A stretch of 64,000 bases of DNA from Microbacterium jejuense (lineage in GTDB: Bacteria > Actinomycetota > Actinomycetes > Actinomycetales > Microbacteriaceae), in contig NZ_JAEUAW010000001.1 of NCBI RefSeq assembly GCF_019511665.1, positions 62,001 through 126,000 of the forward strand. Direction: 5' to 3'. The position numbers and the translations under genes were made by a program. Under the pieces are notes generated by a model. That model had not been told where the DNA came from. It did no database searches and saw nothing but the letters and a program-made list of their open reading frames with translations. This document shows positions 16,282-25,479 of the stretch, piece after piece. Numbering within the stretch: the stretch's first letter is position 1; the number at the start of each line of letters is the position of its first letter.

Positions 16282-18276
16282 TCAGTCGAACGTCGACAGC
16301 ATGATGTTGCGGCTGCCCTCGGGGCTGGCGAAGAGCGCGCTGCACCCGGCATCCACTGTCACTTCCGTGTCGTTGGCACCGGGCGAGTGACGCAGCTCGA
16401 GCGGGCCGAGGGCACCGTCCGGCAGCTTCACCTCGTACGAGATGGTGCGGGTCTCGCCCATCTCGAGGAGGACCGTCCTGCTCAGGGCGGTGTTGCCGTG
16501 GTCGGTGCCTGCGCGGTCGCGGAACCGGTTGCCCTGCCAGGCTGCGGAGTCCTGCCAGTCGCCGCGTTCGGGGTCCGTCCAGAGGATCTCCGCACCGGGC
16601 GGCGCGAAGAACAGCACGTCGAGCATCATCGTTCTGGGGTCGATCCCGCGGAATCCGTTGCGGAGCCCGAGCGTGTACTCGCTCTTGATGGCGTCGGTGA
16701 TGCCGCTGTGCAGCTCCATCGTGACGGTGATGGTGCGGTCTTCGACGTCACAGGTCGCGCGCTGGTCATAGTCCAGCCAGAAGTTGAGCTTGCCGACCGA
16801 GTAGTCGTTGAAGTAGATCCCCAGCTGCGTCGCCTCCGCGTTGTCCTCGCGGAGCGCGCCGTCGAGTCCGTACTCGTGGGCGAGGCCCTGCAGCCCGTCG
16901 TCCTCGAACCAGAGGAAGATGCGGCCCTCGTCGGCGCTGCGCACGAGCTGGTCCCACATGGCGCCGATCTCCCAGTCGCCGCCCGTCAGAGCGTCGAACA
17001 TGACCGTCGTCACCTCACTGAAGAACGCGTCCATCGCGGCGTTGTCGGTTCCGAATCGCTCGTAGGGCTCGCTCATCAGAAGCGAGGCGGCGTTCGCCGA
17101 GTCCACGACCTCACCGGAGGCCAGCGTCAGCGGTCCTGTCGCCTCGAGCATGTGAGCGAGGACGACGGGGTCGATCGAGATGACGCCGTCGAACGCGGGC
17201 TGGTCGGTCCATTCGCGGGTGGCCTGGAAGAGTTCCACCGCGCGCGGGAAGTGCGGTGTCATCGTGAAGTTGGACGACCAGTTCGTCAGCTCGGAGGGGT
17301 AGAGGGATCGCACAGCGGACGGGAGCTTGATGAGCGACCCGTTCACCGTGTCGAATCCCTTCTCAGGCAGCGTGGAGTACATCAGCTCGACGCCGTCCTC
17401 CTGGCTGAGCAGGTCCATCTGGCCGTTCTCGACCTTGAGGACGAGCCAATGCGCGGGCCCGCCGCCTGTCGCGCGGATCTCGGCAGGCGTCTGGATCACC
17501 AATTGGTAGAGCATCGGGCCGTCCGCGCCCGCGGCGTGCAGGATGGCCGGAAGGTGTTCCTGTGCGATCTTCAGGATCGGGGTCGCCTGAGCGATCAGCC
17601 CGACCATTTCGTCCAGAGGCTCGTACACGGCCGGGAGGACTTCGGTCCGATCCAGCCCTGCTGCGATGGCCGAGGCTTCTTCGAAGGAATCGATGACGGT
17701 TGGCAGGACGGTCTCGGCCCCGAGGAAGGGCAGCACGTTGAATCCGAGGCCGCCCGCGGGCGTGGTCCCTGTGTCGGCTGCCGAGACCATGTCGACGATC
17801 GGCGGGAGCGACTGCGTGGTGATCGTGGTGACCACCTCGGTCACCGCGCGCACCGCGAGCACGTTGCTGCCCACCCGAGGGACCTCTGCGGCGAGGTCCC
17901 ACAGCACCCCGTTCGAGGTCGCCTGTGCGCGCTGCGTCCGCTCGATGATCTCGTCGCTGGCCTGCTCGAGGGTGGGGACATCCATCGAGACAGCGGCAGC
18001 GGCGAGAACCTTCAGCTGCGCCTTCGCGGCCTCCATGTCGTCGCGGACCTGCAGCACCTGCATCGCGAACGTTCCGGCGGCGATCGCGGCGACGGCGAAG
18101 ATCGCCGCCAGCGGGCCCCCGATCAGACATGCGGCCAAGCGGGCTCGCCGGCGCCGGCGCTCGGCCACGGTCTCGCGTGCGGCGTGGCGAGCGAACGGTC
18201 GTGCCGCGGCACGTCGCCGCGGGGCGGGATCGGCCGCGGCGCTGTCCGTTGCCGTCGAGGGCGCAGAGCCGGTCAC
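16282..18276 (-). CDS. DUF4012 domain-containing membrane protein
   Basis: About 664 residues with an Arg/Ala-rich cytoplasmic N-terminus, one transmembrane helix at about residues 48-72 (AACLIGGPLAAIFAVAAIAAG), a helical stretch (QVRDDMEAAKAQLKVLAAA) and a large extracellular DUF4012 domain (YQLVIQTPAEIRATGGGPAHWLVL; FDGVISIDPVVLAHMLEATGPL; NDYSVGKLNFWLDYDQ). The biochemical role is unknown; members usually sit beside envelope polysaccharide genes, and here the neighbours are two LCP ligases. I prefer the GTG at 18276, because TACTAT (minus strand, 18289-18284) ends 7 bases before it, giving a leaderless mRNA. ATG 18330 is the alternative. Divergent from the LCP pair. Confidence 0.82.
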   Translation of the reverse strand: MTGSAPSTATDSAAADPAPRRRAAARPFARHAARETVAERRRRRARLAACLIGGPLAAIFAVAAIAAGTFAMQVLQVRDDMEAAKAQLKVLAAAAVSMDVPTLEQASDEIIERTQRAQATSNGVLWDLAAEVPRVGSNVLAVRAVTEVVTTITTQSLPPIVDMVSAADTGTTPAGGLGFNVLPFLGAETVLPTVIDSFEEASAIAAGLDRTEVLPAVYEPLDEMVGLIAQATPILKIAQEHLPAILHAAGADGPMLYQLVIQTPAEIRATGGGPAHWLVLKVENGQMDLLSQEDGVELMYSTLPEKGFDTVNGSLIKLPSAVRSLYPSELTNWSSNFTMTPHFPRAVELFQATREWTDQPAFDGVISIDPVVLAHMLEATGPLTLASGEVVDSANAASLLMSEPYERFGTDNAAMDAFFSEVTTVMFDALTGGDWEIGAMWDQLVRSADEGRIFLWFEDDGLQGLAHEYGLDGALREDNAEATQLGIYFNDYSVGKLNFWLDYDQRATCDVEDRTITVTMELHSGITDAIKSEYTLGLRNGFRGIDPRTMMLDVLFFAPPGAEILWTDPERGDWQDSAAWQGNRFRDRAGTDHGNTALSRTVLLEMGETRTISYEVKLPDGALGPLELRHSPGANDTEVTVDAGCSALFASPEGSRNIMLSTFD

Positions 18277-18460
18277 GCCCGTGATAGTACCGGTAGCCGC
18301 GGAACGGAATCCTGCGAGACCGCCGACCATCGACGTCCGCTTCGACCCGCCCAGGCATCAGCGGATGTCCAGGACGGCATGGCAAGGTTGGCGGGAAGGC
18401 CAGACGCGTAACGTTGTCGGTTCAGACTCTGAATGACGCATGAATGTGCAGGAGATGCCA

Positions 18461-19771
18461 GTGTCCTCGAAGGGCAGAGTGAGCGCGACGAGCCACGCTC
18501 GTCGCGGGCGCCGCACGGTGGCGCGCCACGGTGAGCTGCGCTCTCCGAGCCCTGTCAGCTTCCTGCTGAAGATCGTCGGCATCGTCGCATCGGTCCTGCT
18601 GGTGTCGGGTGCCGGTGTCGCCGCGTATGCCGCGACCGACGTGGTCGCGAGCTTCGCCGAGGGTGCCGTGGAACTCGAGGGCCAGGGGACCGTTCCGCCC
18701 GACATCGGCGCGATCGAGGGCGGCGTCGACCTCCTCCTCGTCGGCACCGACGAGTGCGAGGAGGAGTACGCCTACCTGTTCGGCGATCGCTGCACGGGGG
18801 CGGACGCCGAGGGTCAGCTGAACGACGTCAACATGCTCGTCCACATCTCCGACAACCCCCGTCGCGTGACGGTGGTGTCGTTCCCGCGCGACCTCATGGT
18901 GCCGATCCCGTCGTGCACGCGCGAGGACGGGTCGACCACGTCGGCGACCTCCAAGACGCAGATCAACGCGGCATGGGGTTACGGCGGCCTCTCGTGCGTC
19001 GCGAAGACCGTCAAGGAGCTGAGCGGATTCAACATCCCCTTCGCGGCGAAGGTGAGCTTCGGCAACGTGATCAACATCACCGACGCCATCGGCGGCGTCG
19101 ACGTGTGCATCGGCAACGGCGGCATCAAAGACATTTACACCGGCATCAACTGGCCGGCCGGTGAGCGCACCATTCAGGGCGTCGAAGCCCTGCAGTTCCT
19201 GCGCACCCGCCACGGCCTCGAGAACGGCAGCGACCTCGCGCGCATCTCGAACCAGCAGCAGTACATGTCGAGCCTTGCGCGCAAGCTCGTGAGCGACGAG
19301 GTGCTGTCGAACCCGGCGACGCTCTACAAGCTCGCGACGACCGCCGTCGACAACATCACACCGAGCCAGTCGCTGACCAACCCGATGACGCTCGTCCAGA
19401 TCGCGCTCGCCGTGAAGGACGTGCCGTTCGAAGACATCGTGTTCGTGCAGTACCCCGTGCTCACCGACCCGGCGGACTCGAACCGCGTCGTGCCCGACTA
19501 CGACTCGGCCGAGCAGCTGTGGGCGGCACTGCAGGCGAACGAGCCCATCGAGGTCACCCACGACCAGGACCAGACCGGCGGCGTCATCGTGGCCGACCCG
19601 CAGCCGACCGAGGGCGCGACCGACCCGGCGACCCCTGACCCGAACGCGACGACCGACCCGAACGCGACGCCTGCGCCGACCGACACCCCGGTCGCGCTCC
19701 CGCAGAACATCCCCGGCCAGAACGCCGCGCAGCAGACCTGCTCGGCCGGCAACGTCAGGGCCAAGGGCTGA
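18461..19771 (+). CDS. LytR-CpsA-Psr (LCP) family glycopolymer ligase, first copy
   Basis: A 436-residue membrane-anchored enzyme expected to transfer lipid-linked glycopolymers to peptidoglycan outside the cell. A basic N-terminus precedes one transmembrane helix (FLLKIVGIVASVLLVSGAGV). The LCP core follows (VTVVSFPRDLMVPIP; GGVDVCI; EALQFLRTRHGLENGSDLAR; ISNQQQYMSSLARKL), and then a Thr/Pro/Asp-rich tail. Six cysteines recur at matching places in the second copy. The GTG at 18461 has AGGAG six bases upstream (18450-18454), better than ATG 18440. It is coupled by a one-base overlap to the second LCP gene. Confidence 0.88.
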   Translation: MSSKGRVSATSHARRGRRTVARHGELRSPSPVSFLLKIVGIVASVLLVSGAGVAAYAATDVVASFAEGAVELEGQGTVPPDIGAIEGGVDLLLVGTDECEEEYAYLFGDRCTGADAEGQLNDVNMLVHISDNPRRVTVVSFPRDLMVPIPSCTREDGSTTSATSKTQINAAWGYGGLSCVAKTVKELSGFNIPFAAKVSFGNVINITDAIGGVDVCIGNGGIKDIYTGINWPAGERTIQGVEALQFLRTRHGLENGSDLARISNQQQYMSSLARKLVSDEVLSNPATLYKLATTAVDNITPSQSLTNPMTLVQIALAVKDVPFEDIVFVQYPVLTDPADSNRVVPDYDSAEQLWAALQANEPIEVTHDQDQTGGVIVADPQPTEGATDPATPDPNATTDPNATPAPTDTPVALPQNIPGQNAAQQTCSAGNVRAKG

Positions 19772-21105
19772 TGGCGGCGGCGAAACGGCCCTCGGCAGGG
19801 GGCCGGGTCACCATCGCGCGCCACGGAGTGCTGCGTACGCGGCATCCACTCGTCTCGCTTCTTGCGATGTTCGGCGTCGTGCTCGGCGTCGTCGGCGTGA
19901 GCGGCGTCAGCCTCGCCGCCTACAACGTGTGGGACGCCTCGCAGGCGATCGCGACGAACGCCGTCGTCCTCGACGAAGAGAAGCCGCTGCCGCCGTCGCT
20001 CGGCGCCATCGAGGGCGGCGTCAACATCCTTCTCGTCGGCACGGACTCGTGCGAGGGCGAGAACGAGCAGCTGTCGGGCGCGTGCAAGAACCACGACACC
20101 GAGGGGGAGCGCAACGACGTCACGATGCTCGTGCACATCTCGGACGAGCCGCGCCGCGTCACGGTGGTGTCGTTCCCGCGCGACATGCTCGTGCCGATCC
20201 CGGCATGCGACAAAGCGGACGGCAGCGGCAAGACCTCGGCGATGTCGTCGCAGATGCTCAATGCGTCGTACTGGTACGGCGGTCTCGGATGCACGGTCGA
20301 CACCGTGGAGGCGCTGATCGGCAACGAGCAGATCAACATCGACTTCGCGGCCGCGATCCGCTGGACCGGCGTGATCAACGTCTCGAACGCGATCGGCGGT
20401 GTCGACGTGTGCGTGGCCGGCGACATCAACGACGGCAACACGGGCCTGCACCTCACGGCGGGCACGCACACGCTCCAGGGCGTCGAGGCGCTGCAGTTCC
20501 TGCGCATCCGTCACGGCATCGGCGACGGCTCCGACCTCGGCCGCATCTCGAACCAGCAGCAGTTCATGAGCTCGATGGTGCGCAAGCTCCAGTCCGACGC
20601 GGTGCTCGCGAACCCTGCGACGCTGTTCAACCTGGCGACCACCACCATCAACCAGGTGCAGGCGGGCCAGCTCGTGCTCTCGTCCGGACTGACGAACCCG
20701 ACGCTGATGGTGCAGATCGCGATGGCCGTCAAGGATGTGCCGTTCGAAGACATCGTGTTCGTGCAGTACCCGACGGTCTACGCGCCCGGCGTGAACGGCA
20801 GCGGATCGAGCCGTGTGCTGCCCGTGAAGGATGCCGCCAAGACCCTGTTCGACGCGCTCGCGGCGAACCAGCCGATCAACCTCACCGGCAAGGCCAGCGG
20901 CGGCAACGCCATCGAGGTCACCGGCGAGGCCGCCCAGCCCGTCGTGGCGCCGACCACCGCTGCCACGGACGCGGCCACGCCGCCCGCGACCGATGGCGGG
21001 ACGGATGCCGCGACTCCGCCGGCCGACGAGACCCGCGTCGACCTTCCGTCGGCGATCACCGGACAGACCGCCAAGGACACCACCTGCACGCTGCCGCAGA
21101 AGTGA
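19771..21105 (+). CDS. LytR-CpsA-Psr (LCP) family glycopolymer ligase, second copy
   Basis: A 444-residue paralogue of the preceding protein with the same plan: basic start, transmembrane helix (SLLAMFGVVLGVVGVSGVSL), LCP core (VTVVSFPRDMLVPIP; IGGVDVCVAG; EALQFLRIRHGIGDGSDLGR; ISNQQQFMSSMVRKL), a shared motif VKDVPFEDIVFVQYP, and an Ala/Thr-rich tail. The arginines in the FPRD and RxRH motifs that bind the lipid pyrophosphate are kept. ATG 19771 shares its A with the stop of the first copy, so the pair is one operon and arose by tandem duplication. Six cysteines match those of the first copy. No other wall-polymer gene except DUF4012 is nearby. Confidence 0.9.
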   Translation: MAAAKRPSAGGRVTIARHGVLRTRHPLVSLLAMFGVVLGVVGVSGVSLAAYNVWDASQAIATNAVVLDEEKPLPPSLGAIEGGVNILLVGTDSCEGENEQLSGACKNHDTEGERNDVTMLVHISDEPRRVTVVSFPRDMLVPIPACDKADGSGKTSAMSSQMLNASYWYGGLGCTVDTVEALIGNEQINIDFAAAIRWTGVINVSNAIGGVDVCVAGDINDGNTGLHLTAGTHTLQGVEALQFLRIRHGIGDGSDLGRISNQQQFMSSMVRKLQSDAVLANPATLFNLATTTINQVQAGQLVLSSGLTNPTLMVQIAMAVKDVPFEDIVFVQYPTVYAPGVNGSGSSRVLPVKDAAKTLFDALAANQPINLTGKASGGNAIEVTGEAAQPVVAPTTAATDAATPPATDGGTDAATPPADETRVDLPSAITGQTAKDTTCTLPQK

Positions 21106-21179
21106 CCCGGTTCGGCGGACCCTCGCCGACCGGTTATGATTGCTGGGCGCATCCCGTTGCTCTTGAGTGCAGGATGCCT

Positions 21180-21268
21180 GGAGACGTCGCATAGTCAGGC
21201 CTAGTGCACCACCCTGCTAAGGTGGAGTCCCCGTAAGGGGACCGAGGGTTCAAATCCCTCCGTCTCCG
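21180..21268 (+). tRNA. tRNA-Ser (anticodon GCT)
   Basis: Acceptor arms GGAGACG (21180-21186) and CGTCTCC (21261-21267) pair, with discriminator G at 21268. The anticodon stem CCACC/GGTGG frames the loop CTGCTAA, so the anticodon is GCT, reading AGC and AGU. The long variable arm (TCCCC/GGGGA) confirms the serine type. CCA is not encoded. A -10-like TATGAT lies at 21135-21140, and a terminator follows at once. Confidence 0.97.
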
Positions 21269-21272
21269 CAGA

Positions 21273-21302
21273 AAAAACCCCCGGTCAGGCCCGGGGGTTT
21301 TC
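21273..21302 (+). terminator. Intrinsic terminator after tRNA-Ser
   Basis: AAAACCCCCGG pairs with CCGGGGGTTTT around a short loop (21273-21302) and ends in a T-rich run, the best classical intrinsic terminator in the window. The gap on to 21456 shows no other feature apart from the ribosome site of the next gene. Confidence 0.88.
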
Positions 21303-21456
21303 TCGTTCGTGGCCACAGCATGCGCCCGGTGCTGCAGGTCGACCTCTCCGCGGACGCACGTGCTGACCACCACGAATTCGACACCCTTGTCAAGGCCCTC
21401 AGTGCCGCGGCTCGCGGCCCATAACGTGGCGCTCCCTGAGCACGAAGGAGGCCACC

Positions 21457-21924
21457 ATGGTCGACCGCACGCGCGACACGCGTTACGCCGAGACGGCTAT
21501 TCAGAAGACGGCCCTCATCGTCGGCATCGTCTTCCTGATCGTCGGCATCGCTGGGTTCATCCCTGGACTGACCCATCCCATCGAGCACCTCGACGGCGCC
21601 GGAGCAGATTCCGACGCGCTGCTGATGGGTGTCTTCCAGGTATCGGTGCTGCACAACATCGTCCACCTGCTGTTCGGTGTTGCCGGACTCGCGGTCGCCG
21701 CGGGCGCCCGGGCGTCCCGCAACTATCTGATCTGGGGCGGGGTCATCTACCTCGTTCTGTTCGTCTACGGGCTGTTCGCCGTCAATGCTCCAGAGGTGAA
21801 CCTCGTGCCCGTCAACGGCGCCGACAACTGGCTGCACCTGGTGCTCGGGCTGGGGATGCTCGCACTCGGCCTCCTCGTGGACCGCGGTCGCAACCGCACC
21901 ACCGCGACGCGCAACGTCACCTGA
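21457..21924 (+). CDS. DUF4383 domain-containing membrane protein
   Basis: A 155-residue protein with four hydrophobic helices: [61 protein letters not shown] and [16 protein letters not shown]. The HNIVHLLFG signature and the spacing fit DUF4383, a family of unknown function common in actinobacteria. AAGGAGG at 21445-21451 gives an excellent ribosome site for ATG 21457. It lies 41 bases before the oxidase subunit I gene in the same direction, so the two are probably co-transcribed. That hints at a role near the respiratory chain or stress response, but this is only inference from position. Confidence 0.85.
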   Translation: MVDRTRDTRYAETAIQKTALIVGIVFLIVGIAGFIPGLTHPIEHLDGAGADSDALLMGVFQVSVLHNIVHLLFGVAGLAVAAGARASRNYLIWGGVIYLVLFVYGLFAVNAPEVNLVPVNGADNWLHLVLGLGMLALGLLVDRGRNRTTATRNVT

Positions 21925-21965
21925 CCCGTCGCCTGCGCCGCGCTGTGAACTGCGAGGAGCTCACC

Positions 21966-23705
21966 ATGGTCAACCAGGCTCCACGGGCTGAGTCGCCCAT
22001 TCACCCCCCGATCCTGCCGCCGCGGCAGGCGGCTCTGCTCAGCACGACGCGCGTCGAGCAGAAGGGCAACACCGTGGTTCGGTGGATCACGTCCACCGAT
22101 CACAAGACCATCGGGTATCTCTACCTGATCGCGTCGGTGCTGTTCTTCCTGCTCGGCGGCGTGCTCGCCCTGATCATCCGCGCCGAGCTCTTCGAGCCCG
22201 GAATGCAGGTGGTGCCGACGCGGGAGCAGTACAACCAGCTCTTCACGATGCACGGCACGATCATGCTGCTGATGTTCGCGACCCCGCTGTTCGCGGGCTT
22301 CGCGAACGTGATCATGCCGCTGCAGATCGGGGCTCCCGACGTCGCGTTTCCGAGGCTCAACGCCTTCGCGTTCTGGCTGTTCCTCTTCGGATCTCTCATC
22401 GCCGTGTCCGGGTTCCTCACGCCGCAGGGCTCGGCGTCGTTCGGATGGACCGCCTATCGGCCGCTCGCGGACGACACCTTCACGCCGGGCGTGGGCGGCA
22501 CCCTCTGGTTCGTCGGCCTGGGGATGAGCGGCTTCGGCACGATCCTCGGCTCAGTGAACTTCATCACCACGATCATCACGCTGCGCGCGCCCGGGATGAC
22601 GATGTGGCGGATGCCGATCTTCACGTGGAACACGCTGATCACCAGCATCCTGGTCCTCGTCGCTTTTCCGGTGCTGGCCGCAGCGCTCTTCGCCGGCGCC
22701 TCGGACCGGATCCTCCAGTCGCACATCTACGACCCGCAGAACGGCGGTGTGCTGCTGTGGCAGCATCTGTTCTGGTTCTTCGGCCACCCCGAGGTATACG
22801 TCATCGCGCTGCCGTTCTTCGGCATCGTGTCCGAGATCTTCCCGGTGTTCAGCCGCAAGCCGATCTTCGGCTACAAGACCCTCGTCTACGCGACGATCGC
22901 GATCGCCGCGTACTCGGTAGCTGTGTGGGCGCACCACATGTACCCCACGGGGGCCGTACTGCTGCCGTTCTTCGCGCTCCTGACGATGCTGATCGCCGTT
23001 CCGACAGGGGTGAAGATCTTCAACTGGATCGGCACCATGTGGCGGGGCTCCGTCACTTTCGAGACTCCGATGCTGTTCGCGCTCGGCTTCCTCGTCACGT
23101 TCGTGTTCGGCGGACTGACCGGTGTGATCCTCGCCTCGCCGCCTCTGGACTTCCACCTGCACGACTCGTACTTCGTGGTCGCCCATTTCCACTACGTGGT
23201 GTTCGGCACCGTCGTGTTCGCGATGTTCGCGGGCTTCTACTTCTGGTGGCCGAAATTCACGGGGCGCATGTTGAACGAGCGCCTCGGCTACGTGCATTTC
23301 TGGATGCTGTTCGTCGGCTTCCACATGACCTTCTTGATCCAGCACTGGCTGGGCGTGGAAGGGATGCCGCGCCGGTACGCCGACTACGCCGACCAGGACC
23401 TCTTCACCTGGGAGAACCAGGTGTCGACATTGGGCGCGATGCTGCTCGGTGCGTCGATGATCCCGTTCCTGTTCAACGTGTGGATCACGGCGCGCAAGGC
23501 GCCCAAGGTCACGGTCAACGACCCGTGGGGCTACGGTGCGTCGTTGGAGTGGGCGACGTCGTGCCCGCCGCCTCGCCACAACTTCACGTCGATTCCCCGC
23601 ATCCGCAGCGAGCGGCCGGCCTTCGATCTCAACCATCCCGAAGCCGCCCCACCCGTGGGTGTCGGCCCGGCGGATAGCGGCGAGCGGGCGGCGACGACGA
23701 GCTGA
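21966..23705 (+). CDS. ctaD: Cytochrome c oxidase subunit I (aa3 type), isolated copy
   Basis: A 579-residue membrane subunit that reduces oxygen and pumps protons. All metal ligands appear: the heme a histidine in [10 protein letters not shown], the CuB histidine and cross-linked tyrosine in GHPEVYVI, the CuB pair in WAHHMYPTG, and the heme a3/a histidines in [11 protein letters not shown]. About 12 transmembrane helices fit the usual fold. GAGGAG upstream supports ATG 21966. No subunit II, III or IV, heme synthase or bc1 gene lies nearby, so this is an orphan copy, possibly an isoform for different oxygen conditions that uses subunits encoded elsewhere. A terminator-like hairpin follows. 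Confidence 0.95.
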   Translation: MVNQAPRAESPIHPPILPPRQAALLSTTRVEQKGNTVVRWITSTDHKTIGYLYLIASVLFFLLGGVLALIIRAELFEPGMQVVPTREQYNQLFTMHGTIMLLMFATPLFAGFANVIMPLQIGAPDVAFPRLNAFAFWLFLFGSLIAVSGFLTPQGSASFGWTAYRPLADDTFTPGVGGTLWFVGLGMSGFGTILGSVNFITTIITLRAPGMTMWRMPIFTWNTLITSILVLVAFPVLAAALFAGASDRILQSHIYDPQNGGVLLWQHLFWFFGHPEVYVIALPFFGIVSEIFPVFSRKPIFGYKTLVYATIAIAAYSVAVWAHHMYPTGAVLLPFFALLTMLIAVPTGVKIFNWIGTMWRGSVTFETPMLFALGFLVTFVFGGLTGVILASPPLDFHLHDSYFVVAHFHYVVFGTVVFAMFAGFYFWWPKFTGRMLNERLGYVHFWMLFVGFHMTFLIQHWLGVEGMPRRYADYADQDLFTWENQVSTLGAMLLGASMIPFLFNVWITARKAPKVTVNDPWGYGASLEWATSCPPPRHNFTSIPRIRSERPAFDLNHPEAAPPVGVGPADSGERAATTS

Positions 23706-23722
23706 ACGACCAGCGCGAGTGA

Positions 23723-23777
23723 AAAGTCGGCATCCTGTGGGTGGATTGCGACTTTCCTGGAACTGGTGCCCACCAGT
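23723..23777. terminator. Hairpins between converging ctaD and the decarboxylase-family gene
   Basis: AAAGTCG (23723-23729) pairs with CGACTTT (23749-23755), and ACTGGTG (23762-23768) is mirrored by CACCAGT (23771-23777). They fill the gap between two converging genes, so they probably stop transcription from both sides. Confidence 0.55.
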
Positions 23778-23798
23778 GGCAGAGAGGGACTGCCCGTG

Positions 23799-24140
23799 TC
23801 AGTCTCGCTCGTCGACAGCGAAGACGTCCTTGGCGACGGTGATGGCTGCCATCGCTCTGGGCCAGCCCGTGTAGAAGGCCAGGTGGGTCAGGGCTTCGAT
23901 CAGTTCCTGCTGGGTGACGCCGTTCTCGCGGGCGAACGCGAGGTGGAAGTTCAGCTGCTCGGTGCTGCCCATGGCCACCAGTGCCGAGACGGTCGCGAGG
24001 CTTCGGTCGCGCTTGGACAGCTCGGGACGCTCCCACACCTCGTCGAAGAGCACCTTGTCGGTGTAGTGGGCAAGGGCGGGGGCGATGTCGCCGACCGCGT
24101 TCTGACCACCGGTCCAGCCGGTGTTGATGGTCTCGCTCAC
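23799..24140 (-). CDS. Carboxymuconolactone decarboxylase (CMD) family protein
   Basis: A 113-residue protein matching the small single-domain CMD family: DEVWERPELSKRDRSLATVSALVAMG, LNFHLAFARENGVTQQELIEALTHLAFYTGWPRAMAAI. The conserved HLAFARENG histidine is present, but the CxxC pair of AhpD-type alkylhydroperoxidases is absent, so a peroxidase role is unlikely. Relatives such as PcaC decarboxylate a lactone in protocatechuate breakdown, but no pathway genes are nearby; many are of unknown function. It is divergent from the XRE-family regulator at 24416, a pairing that suggests that protein controls it. Confidence 0.85.
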   Translation of the reverse strand: MSETINTGWTGGQNAVGDIAPALAHYTDKVLFDEVWERPELSKRDRSLATVSALVAMGSTEQLNFHLAFARENGVTQQELIEALTHLAFYTGWPRAMAAITVAKDVFAVDERD

Positions 24141-24363
24141 GGCCTTGGTCCCTTCCGAGAGGTGGCGGCGTCGCCTGGCAGCCCAGGTCGCGCTGTCCGT
24201 CCCGCAAGTGCGGCAGGGACGGCTACCGTGGGTGGCGCGAATGCGGCGAACCGCGACAGCAGTGCTGCCCAGTTCGCGCGAGATGAGAGTCGCTGCATGT
24301 TGCTCCGTTCGTCACCTCCGAGTCAACGCCTCACCGGTGCGGTGGGGGAGTCTCCCGTGAAAC

Positions 24364-24389
24364 GTGTACTGGCAGTGCATTCCTCGTCA
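24364..24389. promoter_or_regulatory. Operator-like box upstream of the XRE regulator
   Basis: This 26-base stretch, with the core GTGTAC(T)GGCAGT(G)C followed by CTCGTCA, matches 21 of 26 bases of 35758-35783 before the aldo-keto reductase gene. It lies between the divergent CMD and XRE genes, just before the -10-like TAGCGT at 24403-24408. The rest of the 24141-24415 gap shows nothing further. Confidence 0.5.
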
Positions 24390-24415
24390 CCGACCCGGGG
24401 CGTAGCGTCGCAGTC

Positions 24416-25315
24416 ATGGACAACCACAGCGAGGTGCGGGAGTTTCTCACCTCTCGTCGCGCGCGGCTGACGCCCGAGCAGGCGGGGCTGCAGGCGGGCC
24501 GCAACCGCCGTGTGCCCGGGCTGCGGCGAGGCGAGGTGGCGATGCTTGCTGACGTCAGCGTGGAGTATTACTCGAAGATCGAGCGAGGCAATCTCACCGG
24601 TGCGTCCGACGCTGTCCTGAACGCCATCTCGCGGGCGCTGCAGTTGGATGCGGCGGAGCGTGCGCACCTGTTCGATCTCGCGCGCGCCGCGACTGCTCCC
24701 GCCCAGGGGGCGCCGAGGCCAAGACCGAAGGGGTGGGTCGCGCGGCCAGGGCTGCAGTTGATCCTGGAGACGATCACCGGCGGTCCGGCATTCGTCCGCA
24801 ACGGGCGCATGGATATCCTCGCCACCAATGTGCTCGGCCGAATCTTCTACGACGAGGCGTTCGGCGGGCCGGGGCGGGGCAACATCGCTCGTTACGCGTT
24901 CCTCGACGAGCGTGCTCGCAACTTCTATCCGGACTGGGGGAAGGCCGCGGACATCACCGTCCAGATCCTGCGCACCGAGGCGGGCCGTGATCCGTATGAC
25001 AAGGGGCTGCAGGACCTCGTCGGTGAACTCTCCACCCACAGCGACGAATTCCGTACCCGATGGGGCGCGCATGATGTCCGGCAGCACACCACGGGCACGA
25101 AGCGCTTCCGCCATCATGCTGTCGGTGAGCTGACTCTGACGTACGAAGAGCTGGCACTGACCGCCGAGGCCGGCCTGTCGTTGCTCGTCTACGCCGCCGA
25201 GCCCGCTTCCGCGACGGAAGAGCGGCTGCGGCTGCTGGCCAGCCTCGCAGCCACGGGCGACCACCTAGGCCAGGCTCTCCGCACCGAAGGGTACACGACA
25301 GCGAGCAGCGAGTAA
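24416..25315 (+). CDS. XRE-family regulator with MmyB-like ligand-binding domain
   Basis: A 299-residue regulator. The N-terminal Cro/C1-type helix-turn-helix spans about residues 10-78 (LTPEQAGLQAGRNRRVPGLRRGEVAMLADVSVEYYSKIERG in the usual MmyB arrangement). It is followed by a C-terminal PAS-like MmyB domain (ILATNVLGRIFYDEAF; NIARYAFLDERARNFYPDW; GTKRFRHHAVGELTLTYEEL) thought to bind fatty-acid-like ligands. Such regulators commonly repress an adjacent oxidoreductase; here the divergent neighbour is the CMD-family gene. TAGCGT (24403-24408) ends 7 bases before ATG 24416, so translation is probably leaderless. The same operator-like box lies before an aldo-keto reductase 11 kb away. Confidence 0.9.
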   Translation: MDNHSEVREFLTSRRARLTPEQAGLQAGRNRRVPGLRRGEVAMLADVSVEYYSKIERGNLTGASDAVLNAISRALQLDAAERAHLFDLARAATAPAQGAPRPRPKGWVARPGLQLILETITGGPAFVRNGRMDILATNVLGRIFYDEAFGGPGRGNIARYAFLDERARNFYPDWGKAADITVQILRTEAGRDPYDKGLQDLVGELSTHSDEFRTRWGAHDVRQHTTGTKRFRHHAVGELTLTYEELALTAEAGLSLLVYAAEPASATEERLRLLASLAATGDHLGQALRTEGYTTASSE

Positions 25316-25479
25316 CACGGTGCACCCACACGCATTCCGACAGTCCTACGGGTCTCCGCGATCGGGCTCAGCTGGATCGTGATCACGCCGGACGGTCTTC
25401 GGGACGAGACTCCGGGCGCCCGGCATCCCGCGGTTGAAGGTGGTCTGGCCTCACGGAGACGCCCGCGAGACACGGCCGG

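Noticed and set aside
16182..21268. tRNA-Ser genes as attachment sites of an integrated element
   Set aside because: I found no repeat of the tRNA 3' ends downstream, and no integrase or phage gene near them.
23799..24140. AhpD-type alkylhydroperoxidase
   Set aside because: The CxxC of AhpD is absent, so only the wider CMD family can be claimed.
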